A stretch of 7,906 bases of DNA from Holophagaceae bacterium (lineage in GTDB: Bacteria; Acidobacteriota; Holophagae; Holophagales; Holophagaceae), in the NCBI GenBank assembly GCA_025355915.1, contig JANXYT010000150.1, forward strand, positions 1 through 7,906. Direction: 5' to 3'. The position numbers and the translations under genes are program-made. The notes under the pieces are model-generated. The model was not told the origin of the DNA, made no database searches, and saw only the letters and a program-made list of their open reading frames with translations. Positions 1-5,857 of this stretch are shown here, piece after piece. Numbering within the stretch: the stretch's first letter is position 1; each line of letters opens with the position of its first letter.

Positions 1-206
1 GCGCGCTCCCAGTTGTCCTTGGGCATGTTGCTGCCCTTGGCCTGGTCCACGGCCAGACGAAGCCTGGCGTTGCTGGCCATGTCACCGCCGCCGAGCCGCG
101 CCGCCACGGTGATTTCCTTCAGGATCTTTGTGAAGACCTTGCCCCGCTTGGCGTCAGCGGCGCCCTTCTTATGCTTGATGGTGGACCATTTGCTGTGGCC
201 GGACAT
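1..206 (-). CDS. yebC: YebC/PmpR family protein, N-terminal part (cut by window edge)
   Basis: The first 68 codons of a YebC/TACO1-family protein are present; the gene runs off the left edge. It begins [20 protein letters not shown] and continues with [12 protein letters not shown] and LGGGD, the strongly conserved family N-terminus (E. coli: [20 protein letters not shown]). The ATG at 206-204 has a GGAG five bases upstream. Family members are cytoplasmic proteins of about 240-250 residues. They were first described as DNA-binding regulators (PmpR) and more recently as ribosome-associated factors that relieve stalling at proline stretches; which role applies here cannot be read from the sequence. 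It lies 111 bp downstream of the TPR gene on the same strand and may be co-transcribed with it. I see no clear promoter or terminator in that gap. Family assignment is very secure; the C-terminal domains are outside the window. Confidence 0.95.
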   Translation of the reverse strand, partial: MSGHSKWSTIKHKKGAADAKRGKVFTKILKEITVAARLGGGDMASNARLRLAVDQAKGSNMPKDNWER

Positions 207-317
207 GGTGACTCCAGGAAAGGGCAGGATGGAACGGGTCAGACGTGGGGATCGGGCTTGGCCTGAGCGCCGCGTGGGGGGTTCAGGGAGCGAGCAGGCG
301 GTCCTCCCCGGATTAGG

Positions 318-1037
318 TCAGCCACGCAGGGACCGGCGGGACACGCGGGCGAAGGGCGGAGCCTCCTGGCGGACCATGGGGCGCTCTAGGAGGAACTGAT
401 ACCACTGTTCGCCGTAGACCTTCATCTTGAGGGCCTTGCCGTTCTGCAGCAGGTTGCGGTTGGTGATGAGGCGCTCGTCGCCCTTGCAGATCCCCAAGCC
501 CTTGTTGAGCACCTCGATGGCTTTGTCGCGCTCGCCCATTTCCACCAGGACATAGGCATAGACGGCATAGAGCAGGCTCTCCTTCTTTCCGGTCTTGAGG
601 GCCAGGTTAAAGGTTTCACGGGCCTTCTTCTTCTCACCCCGTTTCCATTGAAGGATGCCCAGCATGGCCTTGGCGATGTAGTGCTGCATGGAGGCGCTGG
701 CCAATAGGGGTTCGGCCTCTTCGTTCTTCTTGCGCAAGTACTGCACCACACCGATCTGACCATCGATGCTGCCCTTCACGAGAAACTGTCTGGAGGAGAA
801 TCGGTAGCCTTCCTTCATGGCCTCGATGGCCTTGTCAAACTGCTGCTTCTTCAGCAGGTCGCCGGCGCGGGTAAAGATCCTCTCGAGCTCCTGCTGAATC
901 TTGCGCCCCTGCCAAATGAAGAGCCCGGCGCCCGCGAGAATGCCAAGGGGCAGGCTGATCCACAGCTTGATGCTCAACAGGCTGGAGAGCAGGATCACGG
1001 CAAGGGCGGCGCCCAGGCCGAGCAGGAGGTTGATCAC
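318..1037 (-). CDS. Membrane-anchored TPR-repeat protein of unknown function
   Basis: This 239-residue protein has two hydrophobic segments at its N-terminus (about residues 2-22 and 25-43), then a soluble region of helical repeats. TPR-like units are visible around 50-83 (AGDLLKKQQFDKAIEAMKEG), 113-147 (AMLGILQWKRGEKKKARETF) and 152-185 (YAYVLVEMGERDKAIEVLNK). The tail is basic. The likely arrangement is a membrane hairpin with a TPR domain for protein contacts, but no partner or pathway can be named. I chose the GTG at 1037-1035 because GGAG lies five bases upstream and the protein then begins directly with the hydrophobic segment. An in-frame TTG at 1073 would add 12 residues, but I see no ribosome site for it. 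The gene lies 103 bp downstream of ybeY and upstream of yebC, all on the minus strand, so an operon is likely. Confidence 0.85.
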   Translation of the reverse strand: MINLLLGLGAALAVILLSSLLSIKLWISLPLGILAGAGLFIWQGRKIQQELERIFTRAGDLLKKQQFDKAIEAMKEGYRFSSRQFLVKGSIDGQIGVVQYLRKKNEEAEPLLASASMQHYIAKAMLGILQWKRGEKKKARETFNLALKTGKKESLLYAVYAYVLVEMGERDKAIEVLNKGLGICKGDERLITNRNLLQNGKALKMKVYGEQWYQFLLERPMVRQEAPPFARVSRRSLRG

Positions 1038-1081
1038 GAAAACTCCGGATGGCACGGCCCGAAGCCGGGCCAAAGGGCCAT
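1034..1081 (-). promoter_or_regulatory. Possible 15-codon upstream ORF with internal hairpin before the TPR gene
   Basis: An ATG at 1081-1079, preceded by AAGG eight bases away, opens a frame of 15 codons (MALWPGFGPCHPEFS). It ends in a TGA at 1036-1034 that overlaps the GTG start of the TPR gene by two bases (GTGA). A six-base-pair hairpin (GGCCCG/CGGGCC, tetraloop) lies inside at 1056-1071. The arrangement would permit translational coupling, or weak attenuation between ybeY and the TPR gene. It is short enough to be chance. Confidence 0.25.
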
Positions 1082-1140
1082 TTTATCGGCCTTCGGAACT
1101 ATTTGCCATGCGGAGGATTAGAGCCCCGGAGAAAATCCGC

Positions 1141-1872
1141 TCAGCCGATGACGCCGCTGCGGGAGGGGCTGGGGCGGCGGCGGCGCATGACGCGCTTGGC
1201 CGAAGGGGCCGTGGTGGCCTCCTTCCGGGGGCGGCCGGGGCCGCGCTTGGGCGTGAGCTCTTTTGGCTTCACGGTTTTCCGGACCTTCACCTTCTTTTCC
1301 TTCTTCACCCGCTCGCGCCGGACCAGTGCCGCCGCAGCCCGGCCGGTCACCACCACGCGAGAGCCATCCTTCAACTTCTTCACCTTACTGCCGGGTTTCC
1401 GCCCGCGCTTGAGGCTCATGGCCAGTGGTTCTTCATCGAGCAGTTCCCGCTCCAACTGAGCTTGAAGGGTCATCATCTCGCCGCGATCGGTCTCGTGATC
1501 CTTGCCAGAGAGATGCAGGAACGCGTGGATCACCAGCGTCTCGACTTCGCGGCGGCGGCTCACACCGAACTTTTTAGCCATTTTCTCGGCGGTCGGCAAA
1601 CTGATAACGATATCTCCGAGATGCGGAAAGGCTCCCTTCTCTGTACTGGATGGGAAACTGAGCACATCCGTTGTTATGTTTTTTCCGCGATGTTCCCGGT
1701 TGAGTTTTCTCATGCCGCGATCATCGACATAGGTCAAGGACATGCCTTGTGCCTCGGGCGCAAGGCGATCCCGGAGATCCTGGAGCAGTTTGCCTAGAGA
1801 GTGTTCACCCGGCCCACGCATTTTGCTCCGGCTGGACCAATCGACAATGAAGGGGGGGCGAGTCTCTGTCAT
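1141..1872 (-). CDS. ybeY: Endoribonuclease YbeY with a long basic AT-hook-like C-terminal tail
   Basis: YbeY is a zinc-dependent single-strand endoribonuclease acting in 16S rRNA 3'-end maturation and ribosome quality control in the cytoplasm. The signature is clear: HAFLHLSGKDHE supplies the three metal-binding histidines (H116, H120, H126; H-x3-H-x5-H), and HRGKNITTDVLSFP (61-74) is the conserved upstream block with the family Arg (R62). The start is the ATG at 1872-1870, with GGAGG eight bases upstream; this gives MTETRPPFIVDW and a normal-length YbeY core. Most family members end near residue 150-160, but this one has 243 residues. Residues about 150-243 form a Lys/Arg/Pro-rich tail with two AT-hook-like motifs, KRGRKPGSK (155-163) and KRGPGRPRK (209-217). 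The tail could bind rRNA or DNA; its role is unknown. It is the first gene of a probable operon with the TPR gene and yebC. The core assignment is very secure. Confidence 0.95.
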   Translation of the reverse strand: MTETRPPFIVDWSSRSKMRGPGEHSLGKLLQDLRDRLAPEAQGMSLTYVDDRGMRKLNREHRGKNITTDVLSFPSSTEKGAFPHLGDIVISLPTAEKMAKKFGVSRRREVETLVIHAFLHLSGKDHETDRGEMMTLQAQLERELLDEEPLAMSLKRGRKPGSKVKKLKDGSRVVVTGRAAAALVRRERVKKEKKVKVRKTVKPKELTPKRGPGRPRKEATTAPSAKRVMRRRRPSPSRSGVIG

Positions 1873-1930
1873 GGCCATTTCCTCCCACAAGATCAACCAA
1901 AGGGCACTCATCATGCTTTATTTTGAAACC

Positions 1931-1945
1931 TTGGTCAATGTCCAA
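1931..1945. promoter_or_regulatory. Operator-like dyad TTGGTCA-A-TGTCCAA in the ybeY leader
   Basis: The 15-base sequence TTGGTCAATGTCCAA is a near-perfect dyad: the half sites TTGGTCA and TTGGACA differ at one base. It lies about 35-45 bases downstream of the predicted ybeY transcription start. The half-site TTGGTC recurs at 2001-2006, inside the promoter spacer next to the -35, and at 2019-2024, just upstream of the -35. This arrangement suits a repressor or activator site, but no regulator is encoded in the window. Confidence 0.35.
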
Positions 1946-1984
1946 TTTCTAGATACAGTAATTACATCGGTGTTTCTCACTGGT

Positions 1985-2013
1985 ATTGTAGAACAGGTTT
2001 TTGGTCGATTCAA
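1985..2013 (-). promoter_or_regulatory. Sigma70-like promoter for ybeY
   Basis: On the minus strand a -35 box TTGAAT (2013-2008) and a -10 box TACAAT (1990-1985) are separated by exactly 17 bases. The matches to consensus are 4/6 and 5/6. Transcription would start near 1978, leaving an untranslated leader of about 105 bases before the ybeY ATG at 1872. The site lies in the most AT-rich part of the window, as expected of a promoter. Confidence 0.6.
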
Positions 2014-2107
2014 TTTATTTGGTCATCGAAACATTGAATATAAAAGACAAATGGCTGACTCGCACTAAATACAAGCTCACGGGAGCCTGCGCTGGCATCC
2101 TAGGTGA

Positions 2108-2713
2108 ATGGAGCCGAACATTCCTTCCGAACTCTCCGCCTCCCTGGGTCGGTTTCTGGACCTCCTGGATCGGTGGAACCGTACCCACGCCCTGACGGGG
2201 CTTCCGCCAAACGAACGTCGCGAGGAGCTCTTGCTGGATGCGGCGGCCCTTCTTCCGTTTCTCGCGGCCCTGCCCCCAGGGGCCCGGGTGGCGGATCTGG
2301 GCACGGGCATGGGCGCTCCGGCCGTGGTGCTGGCCCTGGCCAGGCCCGATTTGGAGGTCTTGGGTGTTGACGCTTCGCTCAAAAAGCTGGCCTTTGTGAG
2401 GCAGGTGGCCCTGGAATTGCCAGTGGGGAACCTGAAGGTGGTCCACGGTCGCCTGGAGGACCTTCCCTCGCTGGGGGCGGATTGGGGCACGGCCAAGGCC
2501 CTGGCACCCATTCCGCTTCTGCTCAGCTGGTGGACGAGGCACGGTCGCCCAGGAAGTCCCTTCTTCGCCCTGAAAGGACTGGATTGGGAGACCGAGCCTG
2601 TTCCTGCCGGTTGGACGGCTACGCCGCACCCCTACACGCTGCCGACCCGGGGACGCCGGGTGGTGCTGGAGTTCCGGCAGACCGGCCTAGGAGCGTGTCC
2701 AGGTAATCGATAG
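2108..2713 (+). CDS. rsmG: 16S rRNA (guanine-527-N7) methyltransferase RsmG
   Basis: RsmG transfers methyl from S-adenosylmethionine to N7 of G527 in 16S rRNA; in several bacteria its loss gives low-level streptomycin resistance. The 201-residue length fits (E. coli 207). Visible blocks are LLDRWNRTHALTG (19-31, the family W-N-x-x-x-x-L-T), the SAM loop VADLGTGMGAP (61-71), GVDASLKKLAFVRQVALEL (86-104), VHGRLEDL (112-119) and FFALKG (152-157). The position usually held by Arg in the 'RA' block appears as Lys (TAKALAP, K130). The ATG at 2108 is forced by an in-frame TGA directly before it; the only ribosome-site-like sequence, AGGTGA, abuts the start, so initiation is probably weak. The gene is divergent from ybeY. 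The final residues, after QTG, are encoded partly by an inserted repeat element, so the tail LGACPGNR is probably not ancestral. Confidence 0.93.
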   Translation: MEPNIPSELSASLGRFLDLLDRWNRTHALTGLPPNERREELLLDAAALLPFLAALPPGARVADLGTGMGAPAVVLALARPDLEVLGVDASLKKLAFVRQVALELPVGNLKVVHGRLEDLPSLGADWGTAKALAPIPLLLSWWTRHGRPGSPFFALKGLDWETEPVPAGWTATPHPYTLPTRGRRVVLEFRQTGLGACPGNR

Positions 2714-2865
2714 GGGCTGCATTGATGCCAAAGGGCTTCCAGGCAGAAGTCAGTTTGTCTCGCGTATCGGCGCAGCCGATACCGAGAAGGCCTTCGTCGC
2801 CTTCCTTACCTCCCTCGGCTGGCGCCCCAGTGCAGCCCCCACCCATTACTTGGACACGCTCCTAG
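2687..2865. mobile_element. 179-bp MITE-like element with ~35-bp terminal inverted repeats, overlapping the rsmG 3' end
   Basis: The ends are inverted copies of each other. Both begin CTAGGAGCGTGTCCA when read inward and then share GTAAT and GGGGCTGCA, giving 31 matches in the first 35 positions. The element is bounded by CTAG on each side, which is either a target-site duplication or part of the palindrome (CTAG is self-complementary, so the two cannot be told apart). It has no room for a transposase. GAGC[C/G]TGTCC-like ends with a YTAR target recall IS5-family elements; that link is from memory and needs a database check. Its centre holds a stem-loop core found again near 7700. A MITE mobilised in trans is the best reading; a REP-like structural repeat is the alternative. 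Confidence 0.7.
2750..2790. repeat. 41-bp stem-loop core, copy 1 (inside the TIR element)
   Basis: The core contains the perfect hairpin GTATCGGC-GCA-GCCGATAC (2764-2782), extended by TCTC/GAGA pairs outside a small internal loop. It matches copy 2 at 7693-7733 in 37 of 41 bases. Two of the four differences fall in partner positions of the stem and keep it paired (G-C to C-G), and one falls in the loop. Confidence 0.75.
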
Positions 2866-2881
2866 AGAACCCCTGATAGAC

Positions 2882-2904
2882 GAAGGGCCCCGGGAGGGGC
2901 CTTC
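2882..2904 (-). terminator. Hairpin terminator after the LysM gene (possibly also serving rsmG)
   Basis: GAAGGGCCCC and GGGGCCTTC form a GC-rich stem with one bulged base and a short loop, starting about 22 bases past the LysM stop codon. On the minus strand it is followed by GTCTATC, a poor U-tract, so termination strength is uncertain. It also lies downstream of rsmG and the TIR element and could act from either side. Confidence 0.55.
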
Positions 2905-2926
2905 ACCTTGGGTTGAATCATTTGGA

Positions 2927-4099
2927 TCAGGGCGTGACGGTGTCCCCGCCCCGAAGCTCTTCGGTGGAGCGGAGTACCCGGCAGGTGGCGGTCTGCGTAT
3001 CCGCCCGGACGACCAGGGCCTGTCCGAGGTAATACGTGGTGGTTTCGGTCGGGGGATGCTTCTCGCCTCCAGATCCGACGGGGAATACCCTGACCCGAAC
3101 GGCGAGGAGTACATCACCCACCTTGAGGCCATCGTTGGCGCCCTTGTCGATGATGATCATGTCCCCACCGGCGGCGTGCAGTTTGGCATCCCGGGTGTAG
3201 ACCACCACAGCGGCATTGGCGGCGACCTTGACCGGTTCGGCGGTGTCCGTTCGCAACTGCAGGGGGATGTTCGCAGGTTCGGTGAACTTCACCAGGCGAT
3301 CCCTGACCTCCACGGTGTCGAGGCAGCGCTCGATCACGGCCACAGAGCCTTTCGACTGGGCGGTGAGCACTCGCACCACGCCGACCTGTTGCACCACATC
3401 GCCCAGCTTCTTCTTGGCAATGGTGGGGTGCATGACCTTCCGGGCCACGGTCTTGAGGATCAAGTACCGGTCCCCGACTTTGACGCCCTGATCAGCCCCG
3501 CCGTTCATGTAGACGACTTCGCCATCGCCGAGGAACTGGCGGTCCTCGCGCTTGTTGGAGGTGATGATGAAGGCGCCCTGGCCCTTGTAGTGCGCCTCGG
3601 CTCCTTCGGGGGCGAAGAAGGGGAGTTGGATGAAGTCCTGGAAGGAGAAACCGAGCTCGGGGCGGCGGACGGCACTGGGGTCAGCGCGCCGCTGGTCCGG
3701 TTGCAGGTTGGCGACGGCTTCTGGCACCGAGTCGGCGGTGGCGAGGCCGCGGGCAAGATCGATGATCAGGGGGTCGCCGGGATAGATCCAATGGGGATCC
3801 TTGACCCACTGGTTCAGCTCCCAGATCTGGGGCCAAGCATAGGGATTGCCAAGGTATTTTGCGGATAGGTCCCAGAGGGTGTCGCCTTTCTGGACGATGT
3901 GAGTCTTGGAACCTTCCGGAACCTGCAGTTCCTTGGGGTAGTCCCATCTAGAGGCGTGGGCCTCGACCTTGAAGGCATTGGCCGAAGGAGCTTCCTGGGC
4001 CCGCAGGTCAGGTATTGCGAACGCCAGGGCCACGAGGAGGCTGGGCGCCACCGCAAGGGTGCGCATCCGGCCGACATGCAGGCGTTTGGGCTGGTGCAT
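2927..4099 (-). CDS. Secreted LysM-domain protein with a duplicated C-terminal motif
   Basis: This is a 390-residue exported protein. Residues 1-34 form a signal peptide (basic start, hydrophobic VAPSLLVALAFAIP, likely cleavage LRA|QEAP). A LysM domain follows at about 66-113: HIVQKGDTLWDLSAKYLG, then WPQIWELN and WIYPGDPLII, the standard pattern for binding the glycan part of peptidoglycan. The remainder (about 150-390) is less familiar, but it contains one motif twice: GGADQGVKVGDRYLILK (200-216) and GANDGLKVGDVLLAVR (320-335). This suggests a duplicated beta-rich domain resembling those of some flagellar or envelope proteins. No catalytic residues are recognised, so a structural cell-wall role is likelier than hydrolysis. 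The ATG at 4099 has GGGGG about seven bases upstream; a second ATG at 4066 is less well supported. It starts 33 bp after the PfkB gene ends, so co-transcription is very likely. Confidence 0.9.
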   Translation of the reverse strand: MHQPKRLHVGRMRTLAVAPSLLVALAFAIPDLRAQEAPSANAFKVEAHASRWDYPKELQVPEGSKTHIVQKGDTLWDLSAKYLGNPYAWPQIWELNQWVKDPHWIYPGDPLIIDLARGLATADSVPEAVANLQPDQRRADPSAVRRPELGFSFQDFIQLPFFAPEGAEAHYKGQGAFIITSNKREDRQFLGDGEVVYMNGGADQGVKVGDRYLILKTVARKVMHPTIAKKKLGDVVQQVGVVRVLTAQSKGSVAVIERCLDTVEVRDRLVKFTEPANIPLQLRTDTAEPVKVAANAAVVVYTRDAKLHAAGGDMIIIDKGANDGLKVGDVLLAVRVRVFPVGSGGEKHPPTETTTYYLGQALVVRADTQTATCRVLRSTEELRGGDTVTP

Positions 4100-4132
4100 T
4101 TGAAACCCCCAGTGAGGATTAGGTAGCGCTGA

Positions 4133-5044
4133 TTATAGGTCTTCAACGCGGATCATATCTGAAAATAATGACAGCCGGTTGCGAACTTCGTCCTGGCTGA
4201 TCTGCTCGAGGCGTTCCGTGGAGAATTGTTCCACGGTGAAGCTGGCCATGACCGAGCCCACCAGGGCGGCATGCTTCAGGGCTGTCACATCGGTCCGCTC
4301 GATCCAGGCGAGATAGCCCAGGAACCCCCCGGCGAAGGTGTCGCCCGCGCCCGTGGGATCGAAGACGTCCTCCAAGGGGTAGGCAGGCGCTGCGAAGATG
4401 CCCTCAGGCGTGAAGAGGGCAACGCCGTACTCGCCGCGCTTGACCACCAGGATCCTGGGGCCGAGGGCCTGGATCTTCCGATAGGCCTTGATGAGGCCAT
4501 GCTCCTGGGTCAGCTCCCGGAGTTCGGCATCGTTCACCAGCAGGATATCGACCTCTTTCAGCACGGCCTCCAGGGCCGGCCGGGCGCCACGGATCCAGTA
4601 GTTCATGGTATCCAGCGCGATCCACTTGGGCCGGTGGGTCATCTGGCGCACCACGTCTAATTGGAGTACAGGATCGATGTTGCCCAGAAAAAGATACTGG
4701 GATTCCCGGTAGCTCTCGGGCAGGTCCGGGCGGAAATCCGCGAACACATTCAGATCGGTGGCGAGCGTCGTGGCTTCATTGAGGTCATACCCGTAGGACC
4801 CCTTCCATCTGAAGCTCAGACCCTTCACGTGCGACAGGCCGGCAAGGTCGATGGGACGCTGTTCAAAGACGCGCATCTGATCGGGGCCGAAGTCTTCACC
4901 CACCACCGCCACGATCCGGACTGGATGGAACCGGCTCGCACTCAGAGAGAAATAGGTGGCCGAACCGCCCAGGGCGTGTTCCCGCCGCCCAAAGGGGGTT
5001 TCCAGATCGTCAAAGGCCACACTTCCGACTACCAGCAGACTCAT
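4133..5044 (-). CDS. PfkB-family carbohydrate kinase, substrate unknown
   Basis: This 303-residue protein has the ribokinase/PfkB fold. It opens with MSLLVVGSVAFDDLETPFG, has the N-terminal substrate-side glycine motif GGSATYFS (26-33), and carries the second signature DPTGAGDTFAGGFLGYLA (229-246). TGAGD forms the anion hole and D235 should be the catalytic base. Family enzymes phosphorylate sugars, nucleosides or related alcohols with ATP in the cytoplasm; the residues seen do not fix the substrate, so no symbol is given. The ATG at 5044 fits the family N-terminus and has GGAG eight bases upstream. An upstream in-frame start at 5089 would begin inside a palindromic repeat and is rejected. 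The gene sits between the Smr-domain gene and the LysM gene on the same strand. Pairing of a sugar kinase with a LysM protein hints at cell-wall or sugar metabolism, but this is inference. Confidence 0.92.
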   Translation of the reverse strand: MSLLVVGSVAFDDLETPFGRREHALGGSATYFSLSASRFHPVRIVAVVGEDFGPDQMRVFEQRPIDLAGLSHVKGLSFRWKGSYGYDLNEATTLATDLNVFADFRPDLPESYRESQYLFLGNIDPVLQLDVVRQMTHRPKWIALDTMNYWIRGARPALEAVLKEVDILLVNDAELRELTQEHGLIKAYRKIQALGPRILVVKRGEYGVALFTPEGIFAAPAYPLEDVFDPTGAGDTFAGGFLGYLAWIERTDVTALKHAALVGSVMASFTVEQFSTERLEQISQDEVRNRLSLFSDMIRVEDL

Positions 5045-5075
5045 GGTCGAGGCTCCATGCGTGGGGATCAGGGCC

Positions 5076-5106
5076 AGGAGCCTGTCCAAGTATTGGACAG
5101 GCTCCT
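5076..5106. repeat. 14-bp perfect palindrome resembling two fused transposon ends
   Basis: AGGAGCCTGTCCAA (5076-5089) and its exact inverse TTGGACAGGCTCCT (5093-5106) are separated by only GTA. Each arm closely matches the outer 15 bases of the TIR element at 2687-2865 (GAGCGTGTCCA versus GAGCCTGTCCA), and the right arm again ends in CTAG (5105-5108). The minus-strand TAG stop of the Smr gene is part of that CTAG. There is no U-tract, so an internally deleted element or REP-like unit fits better than a classical terminator. A stem this strong between two operon genes could still affect transcript processing or polarity. Confidence 0.7.
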
Positions 5107-5857
5107 AGACGGGCGGAGGCCCGAAGTACAACAGCCAGGCCTGGGTCCCGCCCATGGGGACCGGTGCCTGGGCATAGCGGGCCACCATCGGCGCCTGCCC
5201 CGACGCCAGCAAATGCAGCAGGCCTTCATGAAGGCTCGGGTCCGGGCCAAGGGTCACCTGGAGGCTGCGCCAGCCAAGGATCTGCCCATCTCCCAATCGG
5301 TCCTTCAGGCGTTCGAGTGCGTCCGAAAGGGAATGCCCCCGGAGATCGAGGGAGCCATCCACTTCGATGGCCATGCCTGCGGCCAATTGAAAACGCAAAG
5401 GCACGAAGGGTTGGGCCAGGGTTTCTGGGTCAGCGGCGGCGGGCTCAGGGGGTGCGGCCTTCGGCACCTGGGCTGGTACTAGATCTGGGGTGGGCATCGG
5501 AGGCGTCGTTGCGGCGGCTGCGAGTGGCGGAGGGGGAGGCGTGGCGGACCGCTCCGGGATGCCCCTCGCGAGAGGCTTCAATCCCTTCAGGTCCTTGATG
5601 GCGTCCTGGAAGGTCTCCGGAGGGGGGGGATCAGCGACCCTCGACGCTTCCGCGACAGGCTCGTTGGCCACCGGCCGGACGGGGCGCGAGGCGGCCGGTT
5701 TCAAGCCCATGGCGGAAAGAAAGACGGCATCCTCGTCGTCCAGGACGACCGGGCCACTGGGTTTGAGGACCGGTTTGGGCGCGGGCTTTGGAGCCGCGGC
5801 AGGCGCCTCCGGGCCGAGTTGCTGCTTCAATTTCGCCAGATCCTGCTTCCACACCAT
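5105..5857 (-). CDS. Smr-domain (small MutS-related) protein with a degenerate active-site motif
   Basis: This 250-residue cytoplasmic protein ends in a divergent Smr domain (about 166-247). LDLRGHSLSDALERLKDRL (170-188) matches the family LDLxG helix-start motif; the LDLRG form also occurs in MutS2. GWRSLQVTLGPDPSLHEGLLHLL (196-218) aligns with the second strand and helix, and PVPMGGTQAWLLYF matches the usual GG-x-x-A-x-x-V end. The N-terminal segment DDEDAVFLSAMGLKP (40-54) resembles the 'D-E-x-x-x-F-x-x-A-M' lead-in of stand-alone SmrA/B proteins. Between them is a long Pro/Ala-rich linker. The HGxG motif expected after the central strand reads LGPD here, so nuclease activity is doubtful. 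The ATG at 5857 has AGG seven bases upstream. It is the first gene of a probable operon with the kinase and the LysM gene. The assignment rests on motif reading; homology is moderate. Confidence 0.72.
   Translation of the reverse strand: MVWKQDLAKLKQQLGPEAPAAAPKPAPKPVLKPSGPVVLDDEDAVFLSAMGLKPAASRPVRPVANEPVAEASRVADPPPPETFQDAIKDLKGLKPLARGIPERSATPPPPPLAAAATTPPMPTPDLVPAQVPKAAPPEPAAADPETLAQPFVPLRFQLAAGMAIEVDGSLDLRGHSLSDALERLKDRLGDGQILGWRSLQVTLGPDPSLHEGLLHLLASGQAPMVARYAQAPVPMGGTQAWLLYFGPPPV

Noticed and set aside
901..1797. 298-codon open frame on the plus strand across ybeY and the TPR gene
   Set aside because: It runs opposite to two well-supported genes, shows no family motifs, and its length is explained by high GC.
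1873..1914. Earlier ATG at 1914 as the ybeY start
   Set aside because: It adds 14 residues not typical of YbeY, while the ATG at 1872 has GGAGG at ideal spacing.
1931..2044. Plus-strand promoter for rsmG (TTGGTC...TACAGT, or TTGGTC with TATAAA at 2039)
   Set aside because: Boxes are weak or the spacer is only 14 bases; not good enough to annotate.
2015..2629. 204-codon open frame on the minus strand opposite rsmG
   Set aside because: It overlaps the whole RsmG core and the AT-rich spacer; no family features.
2619..2846. 75-codon minus-strand frame inside the TIR element
   Set aside because: It is mostly element and hairpin sequence; too small for a transposase and without a catalytic motif.
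3013..3036. GCCTGTCCGAGGTAAT, similar to the transposon-like ends
   Set aside because: It lies within the LysM coding sequence, has no inverted partner nearby and encodes a sensible protein segment.
3056..3868. 270-codon open frame on the plus strand opposite the LysM gene
   Set aside because: It is the antisense shadow of the LysM protein; His/Gly/Asp-rich low-complexity composition and no motif.
4661..5482. 273-codon open frame on the plus strand opposite PfkB and Smr
   Set aside because: It spans two genes and the palindrome with no recognisable domain.
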